DNA of 64,000 nt, from assembly GCF_013283365.1 (NCBI RefSeq), contig NZ_WBYM01000001.1, positions 558,001 through 622,000 on the forward strand. The letters run 5' to 3'. Made by a program: the position numbers and the translations under genes. The notes under the pieces were generated by a model. The model saw only the letters and a list, made by a program, of their open reading frames with translations, did no database searches and was not told the DNA's origin. This document shows positions 8,019 to 17,912 of this stretch, piece by piece (position 1 is the stretch's first letter; each line of letters opens with the position of its first letter). This stretch comes from Marinobacterium sp. xm-d-530. GTDB lineage: Bacteria > Pseudomonadota > Gammaproteobacteria > Pseudomonadales > Balneatricaceae.

Positions 8019-10481
8019 ATGCGCATAATTAAAAAAATTATTAAATGGTTGATGGCACTGGCTGCAATTGGATTGCTGGGAGCCGTTTTGGCAGCCGGCG
8101 GAATCTACTACTACTTTAGCCCACAATTGCCTGACGCTGAGACCCTGCGTGAGGTTGAGTTTCAAACCCCTCTGCGCGTATACAGTGCAGATGAAAAGTT
8201 GATTGCTGAGTTTGGAGAAATGCGCCGAACGCCAATCAGCTATGCCGATATCCCGCAACACTTTATCCATGCTCTTCAAGCCGCAGAGGATGCACGATTT
8301 TTTGAACACCAAGGGATCGATCTTCGCGGGCTTTTTCGTGCAGCCTTTCAGCTAGCAACTTCTGGCAAAATTCAGAGTGGCGGCTCGACCATCACCATGC
8401 AGGTGGCTAAGAACTTCTTCCTAACGCGCGAGCGTACCTTTGAGCGTAAATTTGTTGAGATTCTGTTAGCACTCAGCATTGAACAATCACTCTCTAAACA
8501 AGAGATCCTTGAGCTCTACATCAACAAAATCTATCTAGGCCACCGATCGTATGGCATACAAGCCGCCGCACAGGTCTACTATGGCAAAACCATTGATCAG
8601 CTCAACATCGCTCAACTGGCAATGATCGCAGGTTTACCTAAAGCGCCATCAGCCTATAACCCCATTACTAACCCGCAACGAGCCCTCGAACGTCGTAACT
8701 GGATTCTTGGTCGAATGCAGGAGCTAGGCTTCATTACTACGACTGACTACTCCGACGCGGTCAATCAACCGGTTACGGCTAGCTACCACGGTGCTGATAT
8801 TGAAATCCCTGCGCCTTACGTTGCAGAGATGGTTCGTGCGGAGCTCTATGAAACCTACGGTGAAAGGATCTACACCGAGGGTATGAAAGCCTACACGACC
8901 ATTGACAGCACCATGCAGCGCAGCGCCAATCAAGCGCTCAGAACGGCGCTGCTGGCTTACACGGAACGCCACGGCTACCGTGGTCCAGAGCAGCATTTTG
9001 ATCTAACAGAGATTGAACCCTCTGCACTGCAGAAAAAACTTAAAGCGACACCAGCCTATGGCGGACTTGAGGCGGCTCTGGTGAAAGCGGTGGATGATTC
9101 TGAAGCGACGCTACTACTTGGTGATGGCAGCGAAACGACGCTGCGCTGGTCAGGTATCAGCTGGGCTCGAGCATATAAAGGGGTTAACTCAACCGGCTCT
9201 GAACCGAAAAAAGCATCCGAAGTGCTGGCTGTTGGCGATATGATTCGAATTCGCCAAACCGCTGAAGGCTGGCGTCTCTCGCAACTGCCCGAAGTGCAAG
9301 GTGCGTTCATTGCCATCAATCCTGAGAATGGCGCAATTCAATCCCTAACCGGCGGATTTAGTTTCTATCTAAACAAGTTCAACCGAGCCACTCAAGCGTA
9401 CCGTCAGCCGGGTTCTAATATTAAACCTTTTCTATACAGTGCCGCTCTGAGCAATGGCTACACTCCGGGGTCAGTAATCAATGACGCTCCCGTTGTTTTC
9501 CATGACGTCAGCCTAGAGGGTAACTGGCGGCCTGAGAACGATAATGGCAAGTTTGGCGGTCCGACTCGACTTCGTGAGGCGCTATACCGGTCACGTAACC
9601 TAATATCCATTCGTCTGATGCGAGCTTTAGGTATCGAAGAGACGCGAAACTTCATACTCGGTTTTGGTTTTGAAGAGGATAAGCTTCCTAAAAACTTATC
9701 ACTCTCGCTAGGCAGTGCTGATGCCACACCGCTTCAGGTTGCAACAGGATATGCCTCGATTGCCAATGGTGGATTCAAAATCAATCCTTACATCATTGAG
9801 TCGGTGCTAGACCGTGAAGGACTACCTCTGTTTGCTGCCAATCCGAGTATTGCCTGCGGTAGTTGTCCTGAACGCCAGCAAGCAGAGTTAATCGCTCAAG
9901 AGCTCGCCGACATGGCTTCCAATGATACAGCTTCTGAGGCGCAAGCCAGCACCGAGAGTGACCCGCAACTAGTGACGTTAACGGGACAACCTCTCGCTGA
10001 ACGTCTGCTAGATGAACGCACCGCTTACATCATTCACGACATGATGCGCGACGTCATTAAAAAGGGTACTGGTCGTCGAGCACTGGCTCTGAAACGTGGT
10101 GACCTAGCTGGCAAAACGGGAACAACCAATGATCAAAAAGACTCTTGGTTCAGCGGTTTTACCCCTAAATTGAGCGCAACGGCTTGGGTCGGCTTTGACC
10201 AACCGTCTCATCTAGGTAAGCGCGAATGGGGTAGCACGGCTGCACTGCCTATGTGGATCGACTTCATGGGAGATGCTCTTCGTAACATCCCTGAAAGTTA
10301 CCTGCCTGAACCGGCAGGTATTGCGACGGCTCTGATTGATCCTGCGACAGGACTACTAGCTTACGAAGGACAGAAAAACGCTTACAACGAGATTTTCAAA
10401 GAGGAGCAGGTACCGACTGAGGTCGCTCCTAAACCGGGCAGTGAAGTAGCTCCTCCTACTTCTGAAGAGCTGTTCCGATAA
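8019..10481 (+). CDS. mrcA: Penicillin-binding protein 1A (bifunctional peptidoglycan synthase)
   Basis: Class A PBP (also called ponA) that polymerises glycan strands and cross-links peptides in the periplasm. A membrane anchor is at about residues 10-32. The GT51 glycosyltransferase domain (about 55-230) has the catalytic Glu near residue 90 in EDARFFEHQGID and the QVAKNFFL and KEILELYINKIYLG-type motifs. An OB-like domain precedes the transpeptidase, whose SxxK is in PGSNIKPF (Ser about 466), SxN in SRNL, and KTGTT at about 699. The 820-residue length fits PBP1A. It is divergent from pilM, the conserved ponA/pilM arrangement, and runs toward maeB. Confidence 0.96.
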   Translation: MRIIKKIIKWLMALAAIGLLGAVLAAGGIYYYFSPQLPDAETLREVEFQTPLRVYSADEKLIAEFGEMRRTPISYADIPQHFIHALQAAEDARFFEHQGIDLRGLFRAAFQLATSGKIQSGGSTITMQVAKNFFLTRERTFERKFVEILLALSIEQSLSKQEILELYINKIYLGHRSYGIQAAAQVYYGKTIDQLNIAQLAMIAGLPKAPSAYNPITNPQRALERRNWILGRMQELGFITTTDYSDAVNQPVTASYHGADIEIPAPYVAEMVRAELYETYGERIYTEGMKAYTTIDSTMQRSANQALRTALLAYTERHGYRGPEQHFDLTEIEPSALQKKLKATPAYGGLEAALVKAVDDSEATLLLGDGSETTLRWSGISWARAYKGVNSTGSEPKKASEVLAVGDMIRIRQTAEGWRLSQLPEVQGAFIAINPENGAIQSLTGGFSFYLNKFNRATQAYRQPGSNIKPFLYSAALSNGYTPGSVINDAPVVFHDVSLEGNWRPENDNGKFGGPTRLREALYRSRNLISIRLMRALGIEETRNFILGFGFEEDKLPKNLSLSLGSADATPLQVATGYASIANGGFKINPYIIESVLDREGLPLFAANPSIACGSCPERQQAELIAQELADMASNDTASEAQASTESDPQLVTLTGQPLAERLLDERTAYIIHDMMRDVIKKGTGRRALALKRGDLAGKTGTTNDQKDSWFSGFTPKLSATAWVGFDQPSHLGKREWGSTAALPMWIDFMGDALRNIPESYLPEPAGIATALIDPATGLLAYEGQKNAYNEIFKEEQVPTEVAPKPGSEVAPPTSEELFR

Positions 10482-10510
10482 TCCGTTAAGTTCTGTAATG
10501 TGTTTAACAC

Positions 10511-10541
10511 AAAAAAAGGGAAGCCAGTGGCTTCCCTTCTT
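10511..10541. terminator. Bidirectional terminator between ponA and maeB
   Basis: The stem GGGAAGCC (10518-10525) and GGCTTCCC (10529-10536) has a three-base loop. It is flanked by seven A on the left and a T-rich stretch on the right, so it can end transcripts from both the convergent ponA and maeB. Confidence 0.85.
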
Positions 10542-10557
10542 ATTTACCTCAGAGTGA

Positions 10558-11805
10558 TTAGCTCAGTGGGTAGTTCTCTGGCATGCCTTTAACGGCAACA
10601 CCTGAATCGATCGCTGCTTTAGCCACTGCGTAAGATACCGCGCCCAAAAGACGTGAATCTGTCGCTTTCGGCAGAATGTATTCACGACCGAACTCTAGGC
10701 TCTCTAGGCCGTAAGCATCCAGTACTTCTTGTGTAACAGGTTGCTTAGCAAGTTCTGCTAGTGCGATAACGGCTGCGGCTTTCATCTCTTCGTTGATCGC
10801 TGTTGCACGAACATCTAGAGCGCCACGGAAGATGAATGGGAAACCTAGCACGTTGTTTACCTGGTTAGGGTAGTCTGAACGACCTGTTGCCATGATGACA
10901 TCTTCACGAGTCGCGCGAGCAAGTTCTGGCTTGATCTCTGGATCAGGGTTTGCACAAGCGAAGACAACAGGATTAGTTGCCATCTTAGCTAGGTTCTCTG
11001 CTGAAAGCAGATCAGGACCTGATAGACCAAGGAATACGTCAGCGCCATCGATAGCATCTTCAAGTGAACGTTTATCCGTTTCAGTTGCGAAGATCGCTTT
11101 CTCGGGAGTTAGATCATCACGACCCGAGTGGATAACACCCTTACGGTCGATCATGTAGATATTCTCGTTGCGAGCACCCATGTTGATCAACAGCTTCATA
11201 CAAGCACTTGCTGCAGCGCCAGCACCAAGACATACAATCGATGCCTCTTCTAGCTTCTTACCAGCAAGCTCAAGTGCGTTGATCATACCGGCAGCGGTAA
11301 CAATCGCAGTACCGTGCTGGTCATCGTGGAAGACTGGGATGTTACAACGCTCGATCAACGTGCGTTCGATTTCAAAACACTCTGGTGCTTTGATGTCTTC
11401 TAGGTTGATACCACCGAAGGTATCAGCGATGCGAGCGACAGTATCGATAAACGCCTGTGGGCTCTCAGCATCCACTTCGATGTCGATAGAGTCGATGTTT
11501 GCAAAACGTTTGAATAGAAGCGCTTTACCTTCCATGACTGGCTTAGAAGCCAATGGACCTAGGTCGCCAAGACCCAAAATAGCAGAGCCGTTTGAGATAA
11601 CGGCAACCAGGTTGCCTTTGGCTGTGTAACGGTAAGCATTTTCAGGATCTTTAGCGATCTCACGCACTGGCTCAGCAACACCTGGAGAGTATGCAAGAGA
11701 TAGGTCGCGTGAAGTTTCAGCAGGTGTAGATAGTTCTACGCTGATTTTACCTGGCATTGGAAACTCATGGTAATCCAGTGCTGCCTGTTTAAAGTCTTGA
11801 GACAT
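10558..11805 (-). CDS. maeB: NAD(P)-dependent malic enzyme, short form
   Basis: Oxidative decarboxylation of malate to pyruvate. At 415 residues it contains only the malic domain (LAYSPGVAEP at about 38-47, Lys near 94 in MEGKALLFK, metal-binding LEDIKAPECFEIE near 135-147, DDQHGTA near 161-167) and the NAD(P) domain (CLGAGAAA at about 192-199). The phosphotransacetylase-like C-terminal half of long MaeB proteins is absent. Cofactor preference cannot be read with certainty. The symbol follows the Pseudomonas-type gene next to ponA. Confidence 0.9.
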   Translation of the reverse strand: MSQDFKQAALDYHEFPMPGKISVELSTPAETSRDLSLAYSPGVAEPVREIAKDPENAYRYTAKGNLVAVISNGSAILGLGDLGPLASKPVMEGKALLFKRFANIDSIDIEVDAESPQAFIDTVARIADTFGGINLEDIKAPECFEIERTLIERCNIPVFHDDQHGTAIVTAAGMINALELAGKKLEEASIVCLGAGAAASACMKLLINMGARNENIYMIDRKGVIHSGRDDLTPEKAIFATETDKRSLEDAIDGADVFLGLSGPDLLSAENLAKMATNPVVFACANPDPEIKPELARATREDVIMATGRSDYPNQVNNVLGFPFIFRGALDVRATAINEEMKAAAVIALAELAKQPVTQEVLDAYGLESLEFGREYILPKATDSRLLGAVSYAVAKAAIDSGVAVKGMPENYPLS

Positions 11806-11959
11806 TGTAGAATCCTGAATGGTTATAGGCCCATAGGCATAATGCAGATAGGCTAAGTTATGTTCTAGTTAAAGGTCGTTGTGGGATGATATAAAAATAA
11901 CCTCTCGGTAGAAAGGTCTATTCTTGGAAACTGTCTAAGCAATTGGGCTTATAACCGTT

Positions 11960-12712
11960 TCACATTTTGATATGCCGTTTATCTAAAACCGGCAGCAAAA
12001 AGGGTTTAAATCGCGAGCCTGGCTTTAAAGAGTCACGGCGATCCAAAATCCAGCCTCGCACCTCCAGTGAGTCGCCCAATGTAAAGGTGAGACTCCTGCT
12101 CCACTCTTTCGGTATGCGAACCGCCAATCGATCATCCAGTTCGACGTAGAGGTACTTTTTAGCCTGATCAATCTTGGTAATCCGTCCGGAGACCAGATTG
12201 AAACCACCTTGATCAATCTCTTTAGCGGCAGCAATAGGTTTTGACCAGACTCCTTTTCCTAGAGTTCTTGGTCTGTTTTCAGATGAGAAGAGACAATCCG
12301 CTAGTCGATCATTAGGGGGAACACTGATCGCCCAGCCCAAACCCTCGCGGATCAAACGTTGCGAGAGCGTTTTCGATCCATCGAACAGGTAGCCCAACAC
12401 ACGACCGTAACGATCTTTAGGCTCACGTCCGAAATAGAGCTGCAGAGAGTCTGACTCGTTTACCCAAGATTGCAATTGGCGTTTAGCCTGCAGGGCCCCC
12501 TCTTCAGCCCTTGGCTTTGAGTAGAGCTCGGGGGTATTAACGCCAATCAAGCGTACCTTTCGCCCATCGGTTAGATGAACAGTATCACCATCCACTACTT
12601 TGGCTACCCGTACCGATTCAGATGCACCTTGTGGGGTACAACTACTCGCCTGAGCTGACTGACAGGCAATAAAAAAGGCACTCGCGATGAGTGCCTTTTT
12701 AATGTTCTGCAT
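11960..12712 (-). CDS. Secreted thermonuclease-family nuclease
   Basis: Staphylococcal-nuclease-fold protein, probably exported. The ATG at 12712 is preferred because it begins a classic signal peptide (MQNIKKALIASAFFIA, then AQA near residue 22). The SNase core (about 35-160) keeps DGDT at 41-44, the catalytic Arg54 and Glu62 (in RLIGVNTPE) and Arg104 (in RYGRVLGYL), matching Arg35/Glu43/Arg87 of the type enzyme. About 90 residues of an OB-like C-terminal extension follow. It lies 13 bases after rpmE, and its first codons double as the rpmE terminator hairpin. Substrate and role are unknown. Confidence 0.85.
   Translation of the reverse strand: MQNIKKALIASAFFIACQSAQASSCTPQGASESVRVAKVVDGDTVHLTDGRKVRLIGVNTPELYSKPRAEEGALQAKRQLQSWVNESDSLQLYFGREPKDRYGRVLGYLFDGSKTLSQRLIREGLGWAISVPPNDRLADCLFSSENRPRTLGKGVWSKPIAAAKEIDQGGFNLVSGRITKIDQAKKYLYVELDDRLAVRIPKEWSRSLTFTLGDSLEVRGWILDRRDSLKPGSRFKPFLLPVLDKRHIKM
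12671..12701 (-). terminator. rpmE terminator embedded in the nuclease signal-peptide codons
   Basis: A perfect 12-base inverted repeat, AAAAAGGCACTC and GAGTGCCTTTTT (12672-12683 and 12689-12700), has a five-base loop. Read on the minus strand it is a GC-rich hairpin followed by six U, about 25 bases after the rpmE stop: an ordinary intrinsic terminator. It lies entirely within codons about 4-14 of the nuclease gene. Confidence 0.8.
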
Positions 12713-12725
12713 GCAGAGACCCAAG

Positions 12726-12944
12726 TTACTTCTTGAGGCTGCGAGCGCCGAAGCGCTTGTTGAAGCGATCCACTCGACCACCGGTCTGAGCTTCTTTCTG
12801 CTTACCAGTGTAGAAAGGGTGACACTGACTGCAAACGTCGACAGCCATTGTGCTCTCTTTCATAGTAGAGCGAGTTGTCATTACGTTACCGCAAGAACAG
12901 TTGAAGGTAACTTCGTTGTACTCTGGGTGGATACCAGCTTTCAT
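12726..12944 (-). CDS. rpmE: 50S ribosomal protein L31 (zinc-binding type)
   Basis: Large-subunit ribosomal protein of 72 residues. It starts [12 protein letters not shown]. The zinc ribbon is intact, with cysteines in NCSCGN (16 and 18) and [10 protein letters not shown] (37 and 40). This is therefore the C+ form, not the zinc-independent YkgM paralogue. It is divergent from priA across a 229-base gap and is followed by a terminator. Confidence 0.97.
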   Translation of the reverse strand: MKAGIHPEYNEVTFNCSCGNVMTTRSTMKESTMAVDVCSQCHPFYTGKQKEAQTGGRVDRFNKRFGARSLKK

Positions 12945-13173
12945 AGTATTAAACCTCTATGTTTTATGTGCCGCCACTTAACGCTTGATGCATATATTAT
13001 GCTACTTAAGCACCGCACGACTGACGAAAAATTCGCCGGGAAATGTCAAGGCGCGCAATTATACGCAGGCACTGTACGAATAACAACCACTGATCACCCA
13101 ATACCTTGAAGCCGCTATTTCCAACTGCCCGATGGGTGCTAGACTTGCCCTTCGCTTATTAGAAATTTTGGCC
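12945..13173. other. Divergent rpmE/priA intergenic region
   Basis: This 229-base gap must hold the promoters for rpmE (leftward) and priA (rightward). It contains an AT-rich patch (ATATATTATGC near 12991-13001) and no ORF that I can support. I saw no convincing Zur-type palindrome or RNA gene. Confidence 0.5.
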
Positions 13174-15363
13174 ATGATCGTACGTGTTGCACTACCGGTA
13201 CCCCTAAACCGTCTGTTTGACTACGCCATTCCGCAAGGAGTGGCTGTGCCCGCTATCGGAGCTCGTGTGCTGGTCAAATTCGGGCAGCGCAGCTTGATAG
13301 GGATGATTCATAGTCTTAGCGAGCAGACCGAGGTGCCACTAAATAAGCTGAAACCTTTCGAAGCGTTACTCGATCAGGAGCCCCTTGTCGATGATGAGCA
13401 GATACAACTCGGTGAGTGGGCGGCAAGCTATTATAAGTACCCACTGGGCGATGCCTTAATTCACCTTCTACCCAACTTAGCACGCAAAGAGCAGCACCCC
13501 TTCTCAGCCCCCGATTACTGGCGTTTAACCGAGCACGCCGATATTGAATCGCTGCCCAAACGGGCCGTCAGACAGCGCGCCCTGTTTACGCTCATTAAAA
13601 ACCGACAGCCAATCAGCACATCCGCAATTAGAGAGGCTGAATTCACGTCACAAGTGCAAAAGGCACTGATTGAATCGGAGCAGATCGAACCCTGTGAAGC
13701 GCCTTTAATCGGTGCACAGCAGGTCAATACTGTCCTACCTAGCGTTGCGGGCTTGGCACTGAATGCTGAGCAACAACGAGCGGTTGATCAGATCAAACAG
13801 AGCGAGGGTTTTAGCCCCATCCTATTAGTCGGCGTGACCGGCTCGGGAAAAACCGAAGTCTATCTACAATCAATCGAGCAAGCGCTGGCCGACGGCAGGC
13901 AAGTGCTAATTTTGGTGCCCGAGATTGGCTTAACCCCACAACTGGTTGAGCGCTTTACTGCTCGCTTCAACACGAACATTGCTTCGCTGCACTCTGGCCT
14001 TACGGATCGAATGCGCTTTGATGCTTGGCAGTCGATCCAGTCCGGGGAGACACGCATTGTTATTGGCACACGCTCAGCGATCTTCATTCCTTTTGCTAAT
14101 CTTGGGATGATCGTCATTGATGAAGAACACGATCCGTCGTTTAAACAGCAAGAGGGCTTCCGCTATCACGCACGAGACCTTGCTCTGGTGCGTGCAAAAC
14201 AGCTTGATATACCGGTCATCATGGGCAGTGCGACACCGGCACTGGAATCGCTACTTAACGTTCAACAGGGCCGCTATAAAGAGTTGCAACTAACACAGCG
14301 TGCGGGTCGAGCAGCGGCGCCAACCTTTGAGCTGTTTGATACGAAAGGTGTTGAGTTAGATACTGGCCTCGCTCCAGAGATTATCAGTCGCATTAACGAT
14401 CACATTACCCTTGGCAACCAAGTCCTGGTATTTATCAACCGTCGCGGCTTTGCACCAACACTGACCTGTCAGGATTGCGGATCAACCGTTGACTGTACAC
14501 GCTGTGATGCACGCATGACGCTGCACCGCAAACCACCAAAGCTGCACTGCCATCACTGTGATCGACAAACCCCTATCCCGCGCCACTGTCAGCACTGTGG
14601 CAGTGATCAACTAAGACCGGCCGGTAGCGGTACGGAGAGAATCGAACAGAGATTGTCAGAGCTATTCACCCATACCAGCATCAAACGTGTGGATCGTGAT
14701 TCAACCCACTCTCGCCAAGCCTTTGAGTCCTTGATGAACGAAGTTAACAGTGGCGATCCATGCATCTTGGTCGGTACTCAAATGCTGGCCAAAGGCCATC
14801 ACTTTCCGAACGTCACACTGGTCGTCATCGTCAATACCGACGCAGGCCTATTCAGTGCCGATGTTCGTGGCATGGAGCGTACCGCGCAACTTATTATGCA
14901 GGTTGCCGGCCGAGCGGGGCGAGCGGAACGTCCGGGCGAAGTGGTGTTACAAACCCACCAGGTTGATCACCCTCTACTAAACACCTTGGTAACCTCTGGC
15001 TATCTCACCTTTGCAGAACAGGAGTTGATGAGTCGCAAACAGGCTCAACTCCCCCCTTTTGCTTTCCAAGCGATTATCCGTGCTGAAGCGAAAAAACAGG
15101 GCTGGGCCGAAGCACACCTTATGCGTTTAAGGAGATCCCTAGAGGCTACCTACCCAAGAGAGCAGCTTCCGATGATCAGCGGCCCCTTCCCCTCCTTCAT
15201 GGAGAAGCGCGCTGGCATGTTTAGAGCACAATTGATGTTCACTGGAGACTCTCGCACGTCGATCCAAGGCACTCTGAAAGCGGCACAAAATTGGTTGGAG
15301 CAAGACAAAGAGTCGAGTCGCGTTCGCTGGAACATAGACATTGACCCTGTCGATAGCTTTTAA
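13174..15363 (+). CDS. priA: Primosomal protein N' (replication restart helicase)
   Basis: DNA helicase that restarts stalled replication forks. The ATG at 13174 is chosen because MIVRVALPVPLNRLFDY is the conserved PriA beginning; an in-frame ATG 42 bases earlier adds an unrelated leader. The order is a 3'-end-binding domain (about 1-100), a winged helix, and a helicase core with Walker A GVTGSGKTE (about 220-228) and DEEH (about 315). Eight cysteines of two zinc ribbons follow (about 431-475, beginning CQDCGSTVDCTRC), then helicase motif VI GRAGRAERPG. About 729 residues, normal. Confidence 0.96.
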   Translation: MIVRVALPVPLNRLFDYAIPQGVAVPAIGARVLVKFGQRSLIGMIHSLSEQTEVPLNKLKPFEALLDQEPLVDDEQIQLGEWAASYYKYPLGDALIHLLPNLARKEQHPFSAPDYWRLTEHADIESLPKRAVRQRALFTLIKNRQPISTSAIREAEFTSQVQKALIESEQIEPCEAPLIGAQQVNTVLPSVAGLALNAEQQRAVDQIKQSEGFSPILLVGVTGSGKTEVYLQSIEQALADGRQVLILVPEIGLTPQLVERFTARFNTNIASLHSGLTDRMRFDAWQSIQSGETRIVIGTRSAIFIPFANLGMIVIDEEHDPSFKQQEGFRYHARDLALVRAKQLDIPVIMGSATPALESLLNVQQGRYKELQLTQRAGRAAAPTFELFDTKGVELDTGLAPEIISRINDHITLGNQVLVFINRRGFAPTLTCQDCGSTVDCTRCDARMTLHRKPPKLHCHHCDRQTPIPRHCQHCGSDQLRPAGSGTERIEQRLSELFTHTSIKRVDRDSTHSRQAFESLMNEVNSGDPCILVGTQMLAKGHHFPNVTLVVIVNTDAGLFSADVRGMERTAQLIMQVAGRAGRAERPGEVVLQTHQVDHPLLNTLVTSGYLTFAEQELMSRKQAQLPPFAFQAIIRAEAKKQGWAEAHLMRLRRSLEATYPREQLPMISGPFPSFMEKRAGMFRAQLMFTGDSRTSIQGTLKAAQNWLEQDKESSRVRWNIDIDPVDSF

Positions 15364-15364
15364 G

Positions 15365-15389
15365 GGCTGCAAAACGATATAATGCAGCC
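15365..15389 (+). promoter_or_regulatory. Probable argS promoter (-10) framed by an inverted repeat
   Basis: TATAAT at 15378-15383 is a perfect -10 hexamer in the 76-base gap before argS. It is bracketed by GGCTGCA (15365-15371) and TGCAGCC (15383-15389), a perfect 7-base inverted repeat with an 11-base spacer. The repeat could be an operator or a weak hairpin at the end of priA; no U-run follows, so termination is less likely. Confidence 0.5.
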
Positions 15390-15439
15390 AACTTTGTAGT
15401 GACAGACTACACCATCGATCTATTTCACTGAGTAAAGAC

Positions 15440-17197
15440 ATGAAAGAACAGATAGCGCTCCTGTTAAACGGCGCCATTGAAGCACTGAAAGCAGAGGGCA
15501 AACTCCCTGCTGATCTTGAGCCAAACATCCAAGTTGAAAACACACGTGACAAGGCGCACGGTGATCTTGCGACCAACCTTGCGATGACACTGGCCAAACC
15601 GGCTCGCCAAAACCCACGCGCTATTGCAGAGATGATTTTGCAAGCTCTTCCAGCTTCAACGGTCGTTGATAAAGCTGAGATCGCTGGTCCTGGCTTCATC
15701 AACTTCTTTGTCAACGATGCTGCAATCTACTCAGTAGTTGCCGATGTACTGGAGCAGACTGACCAGTTTGGCCGCAGTAAACCAACCAGCGATGATCGTG
15801 TACAGGTAGAGTTTGTCTCTGCTAACCCAACAGGACCATTGCACGTAGGTCATGGCCGCGGTGCCGCTTACGGTGCAACACTGGCCGACCTACTGGAAGC
15901 CGGTGGTATGAACGTTGAGCGTGAGTACTACGTCAACGATGCGGGTCGCCAAATGAACATTCTGGCGGTCAGCGTCTTTCTTCGCTACCTCGAGTTGCTT
16001 GGCGATACCATCACCTTCCCAGCCAACGGCTACCAGGGTGAGTACATTCGTGACATCGCTGCTAGCTTAAAAGCCACTCAGGGTGATGCACTGCAGTGTT
16101 CACTCGATGATCTCTATCTCGATGTCCCTGCTGATGAACCGGCAGGCGGCGATAAAGAGCTTCACATCGATGGGCTTATCGATCGCGCTCAAAACATCCT
16201 TGGCGCACAGTACAGAACCCTATTCGATGCCGGCCTGGACTCTATCCTAGGCGATATTCGCGAAGACTTGGGTGAGTTCGGCGTGAACTATCAGTGCTGG
16301 TTTAGTGAGCGCTCACTGACTTCCAGCGGTGATGTTGATGAGGCACTGAAACGCCTTGATGATAAGGGCTACCTCTACGAAGAGGGTGGCAATATCTGGT
16401 TCAAATCGACCGATTTCGGAGATGATAAAGATCGTGTGGTTAAACGTGCCAACGGCCAAACCACCTACTTTGCCTCTGACATCGCCTACCACATGAACAA
16501 GTTTGAGCGCGGCTTCCAAACGGTCATTAACGTCTGGGGTGCCGATCACCACGGCTACATCACTCGTGTCAAAGCGGCCATTCAGGCACTTGGATACGAT
16601 CCAGAGCGTCTGGTCGTGAAACTGGTTCAGTTCGCCATACTTTACCGTGGTAGCGAGCGCGTTCAGATGTCGACTCGTTCAGGTTCATTCGTCACACTGC
16701 GTGAGCTTCGCGACGAGGTGGGCAATGACGCTTGTCGATTCTTCTATGTTACTCGTAAAGCCGATCAGCACATGGACTTTGACCTAGACCTTGCCAAGTC
16801 AGAGTCTAAGGATAACCCGGTCTACTACATCCAGTACGCTCACGCTCGCATCTGCTCGGTACTGCGCAAATTAGAGAGTGAAGGGATGGCTTGGGACCAA
16901 GCGATGGGCTTAGCATCACTGGAGCGTTTGGATAGCGAAGCGGAGCGTGACCTTGTGACCGCACTGAGCAAATACCCAGAGACGGTTAAACAGGCTGCAG
17001 CCAACTTCGAGCCCCACCAACTGGCTAACTACCTGCGTGACCTCGCGTCGGATTACCACGCCTACTATAACGGCCATAAGATGCTGATTGAGGATGAAGC
17101 ACTGCGTAATGCACGCATCACGCTTTCCATGGCGGTGCGCCAAGTCATCGCAAACGGTCTCACCATTTTGGGTGTGTCAGCACCTGAACAGATGTAA
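15440..17197 (+). CDS. argS: Arginyl-tRNA synthetase
   Basis: Class I synthetase that charges tRNA-Arg. An N-terminal Add-1 domain (about 1-100) precedes the HIGH-type signature [10 protein letters not shown] (about 132-141). The KMSKS loop is the degenerate MSTRSG usual for this family, and the DALR anticodon-binding domain occupies the C-terminus (about 460-585, ending [13 protein letters not shown]). The 585-residue length is normal. The next gene starts 2 bases after its stop. Confidence 0.97.
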   Translation: MKEQIALLLNGAIEALKAEGKLPADLEPNIQVENTRDKAHGDLATNLAMTLAKPARQNPRAIAEMILQALPASTVVDKAEIAGPGFINFFVNDAAIYSVVADVLEQTDQFGRSKPTSDDRVQVEFVSANPTGPLHVGHGRGAAYGATLADLLEAGGMNVEREYYVNDAGRQMNILAVSVFLRYLELLGDTITFPANGYQGEYIRDIAASLKATQGDALQCSLDDLYLDVPADEPAGGDKELHIDGLIDRAQNILGAQYRTLFDAGLDSILGDIREDLGEFGVNYQCWFSERSLTSSGDVDEALKRLDDKGYLYEEGGNIWFKSTDFGDDKDRVVKRANGQTTYFASDIAYHMNKFERGFQTVINVWGADHHGYITRVKAAIQALGYDPERLVVKLVQFAILYRGSERVQMSTRSGSFVTLRELRDEVGNDACRFFYVTRKADQHMDFDLDLAKSESKDNPVYYIQYAHARICSVLRKLESEGMAWDQAMGLASLERLDSEAERDLVTALSKYPETVKQAAANFEPHQLANYLRDLASDYHAYYNGHKMLIEDEALRNARITLSMAVRQVIANGLTILGVSAPEQM

Positions 17198-17199
17198 CC

Positions 17200-17850
17200 A
17201 TGTCGAATCGAGACTTTGCATCCAAACCCAAGTCAAATAGGCCTCGAGCTGGTGCCACTCGTACCACTTCGAGCGCTCGCAAAACACCGGCTGCTCCTCA
17301 ACCTTCAGGAGTATCTGCAGGTTTAGTGCTTGCTGTTGTCGTGGCTTTGGGTCTGCTTGCTGGTCTGATCTTCTTTTTGATTAAACAACCGGCACCAACG
17401 AGCAATAGCAAAGCGGTTCAGCAGGTTCCAACACTGGAGCCCGTGATTCCCGCTAAAGTCGAACCCCGACAACCTGGGGAATCTCTGCCTTTAGATAACA
17501 TCGACCTAGAGTCACAGGATGAGCGGTTTGGTTTCTACAAGCTATTAGAAGAGAGCGAAGTCCAAACACCTGAAGAGTCAGCCTATGTTTCGACCCCCAA
17601 AACGGCTTCACTGGATGCCGTTTACCGACTGCAGACAGGCTCATTCCGCAATGCACGCGATGCTGAAGCTCAGCGTGCACGACTGGCACTTTCTGGCCTG
17701 CCAAACGTGACCATGTCCCGTACAGAGGGGAGCAACGGCGTTTGGTACCGAGTATCGACTGGAAACTTCTCGACCTATAACGAGTTAAAAAGCGCCACAG
17801 CCAAACTCGAAAAGCTGAACATCCACCCAGTTAAGCGCAAAGTAAACTAG
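17200..17850 (+). CDS. SPOR-domain membrane protein (FtsN-like)
   Basis: A 216-residue bitopic protein. The basic, Ser/Thr-rich cytoplasmic N-terminus (about 1-38) is followed by one membrane segment (about 40-65), a Pro/Glu-rich linker, and a C-terminal SPOR domain (about 142-216, beginning YRLQTGSFRNARDAE). SPOR domains bind denuded glycan strands at division septa. The architecture and the place between argS and hslV match the Pseudomonas FtsN-like gene. FtsN proper is usually longer, so whether this is the essential divisome protein is an inference. Confidence 0.85.
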   Translation: MSNRDFASKPKSNRPRAGATRTTSSARKTPAAPQPSGVSAGLVLAVVVALGLLAGLIFFLIKQPAPTSNSKAVQQVPTLEPVIPAKVEPRQPGESLPLDNIDLESQDERFGFYKLLEESEVQTPEESAYVSTPKTASLDAVYRLQTGSFRNARDAEAQRARLALSGLPNVTMSRTEGSNGVWYRVSTGNFSTYNELKSATAKLEKLNIHPVKRKVN

Positions 17851-17912
17851 CCTTGAAAACGGGCGATTCATCCCAATAAATGCAGATAAGCTTATGATTG
17901 GGAAAATCTCTA

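Noticed and set aside
11168-11629. A 153-codon open frame antisense to maeB
   Set aside because: The opposite strand encodes the conserved malic enzyme core; the antisense frame has no ribosome site or recognisable domain.
12687-13109. A 140-codon plus-strand frame antisense to rpmE and over the priA promoter region
   Set aside because: It only exists as the complement of L31 and intergenic DNA; composition is not protein-like.
15139-15714. A 191-codon open frame on the minus strand across the priA end and argS start
   Set aside because: It is the complement of conserved argS and priA codons, is rich in Ser/Ala/Arg and Cys as shadow frames are, and resembles no family.
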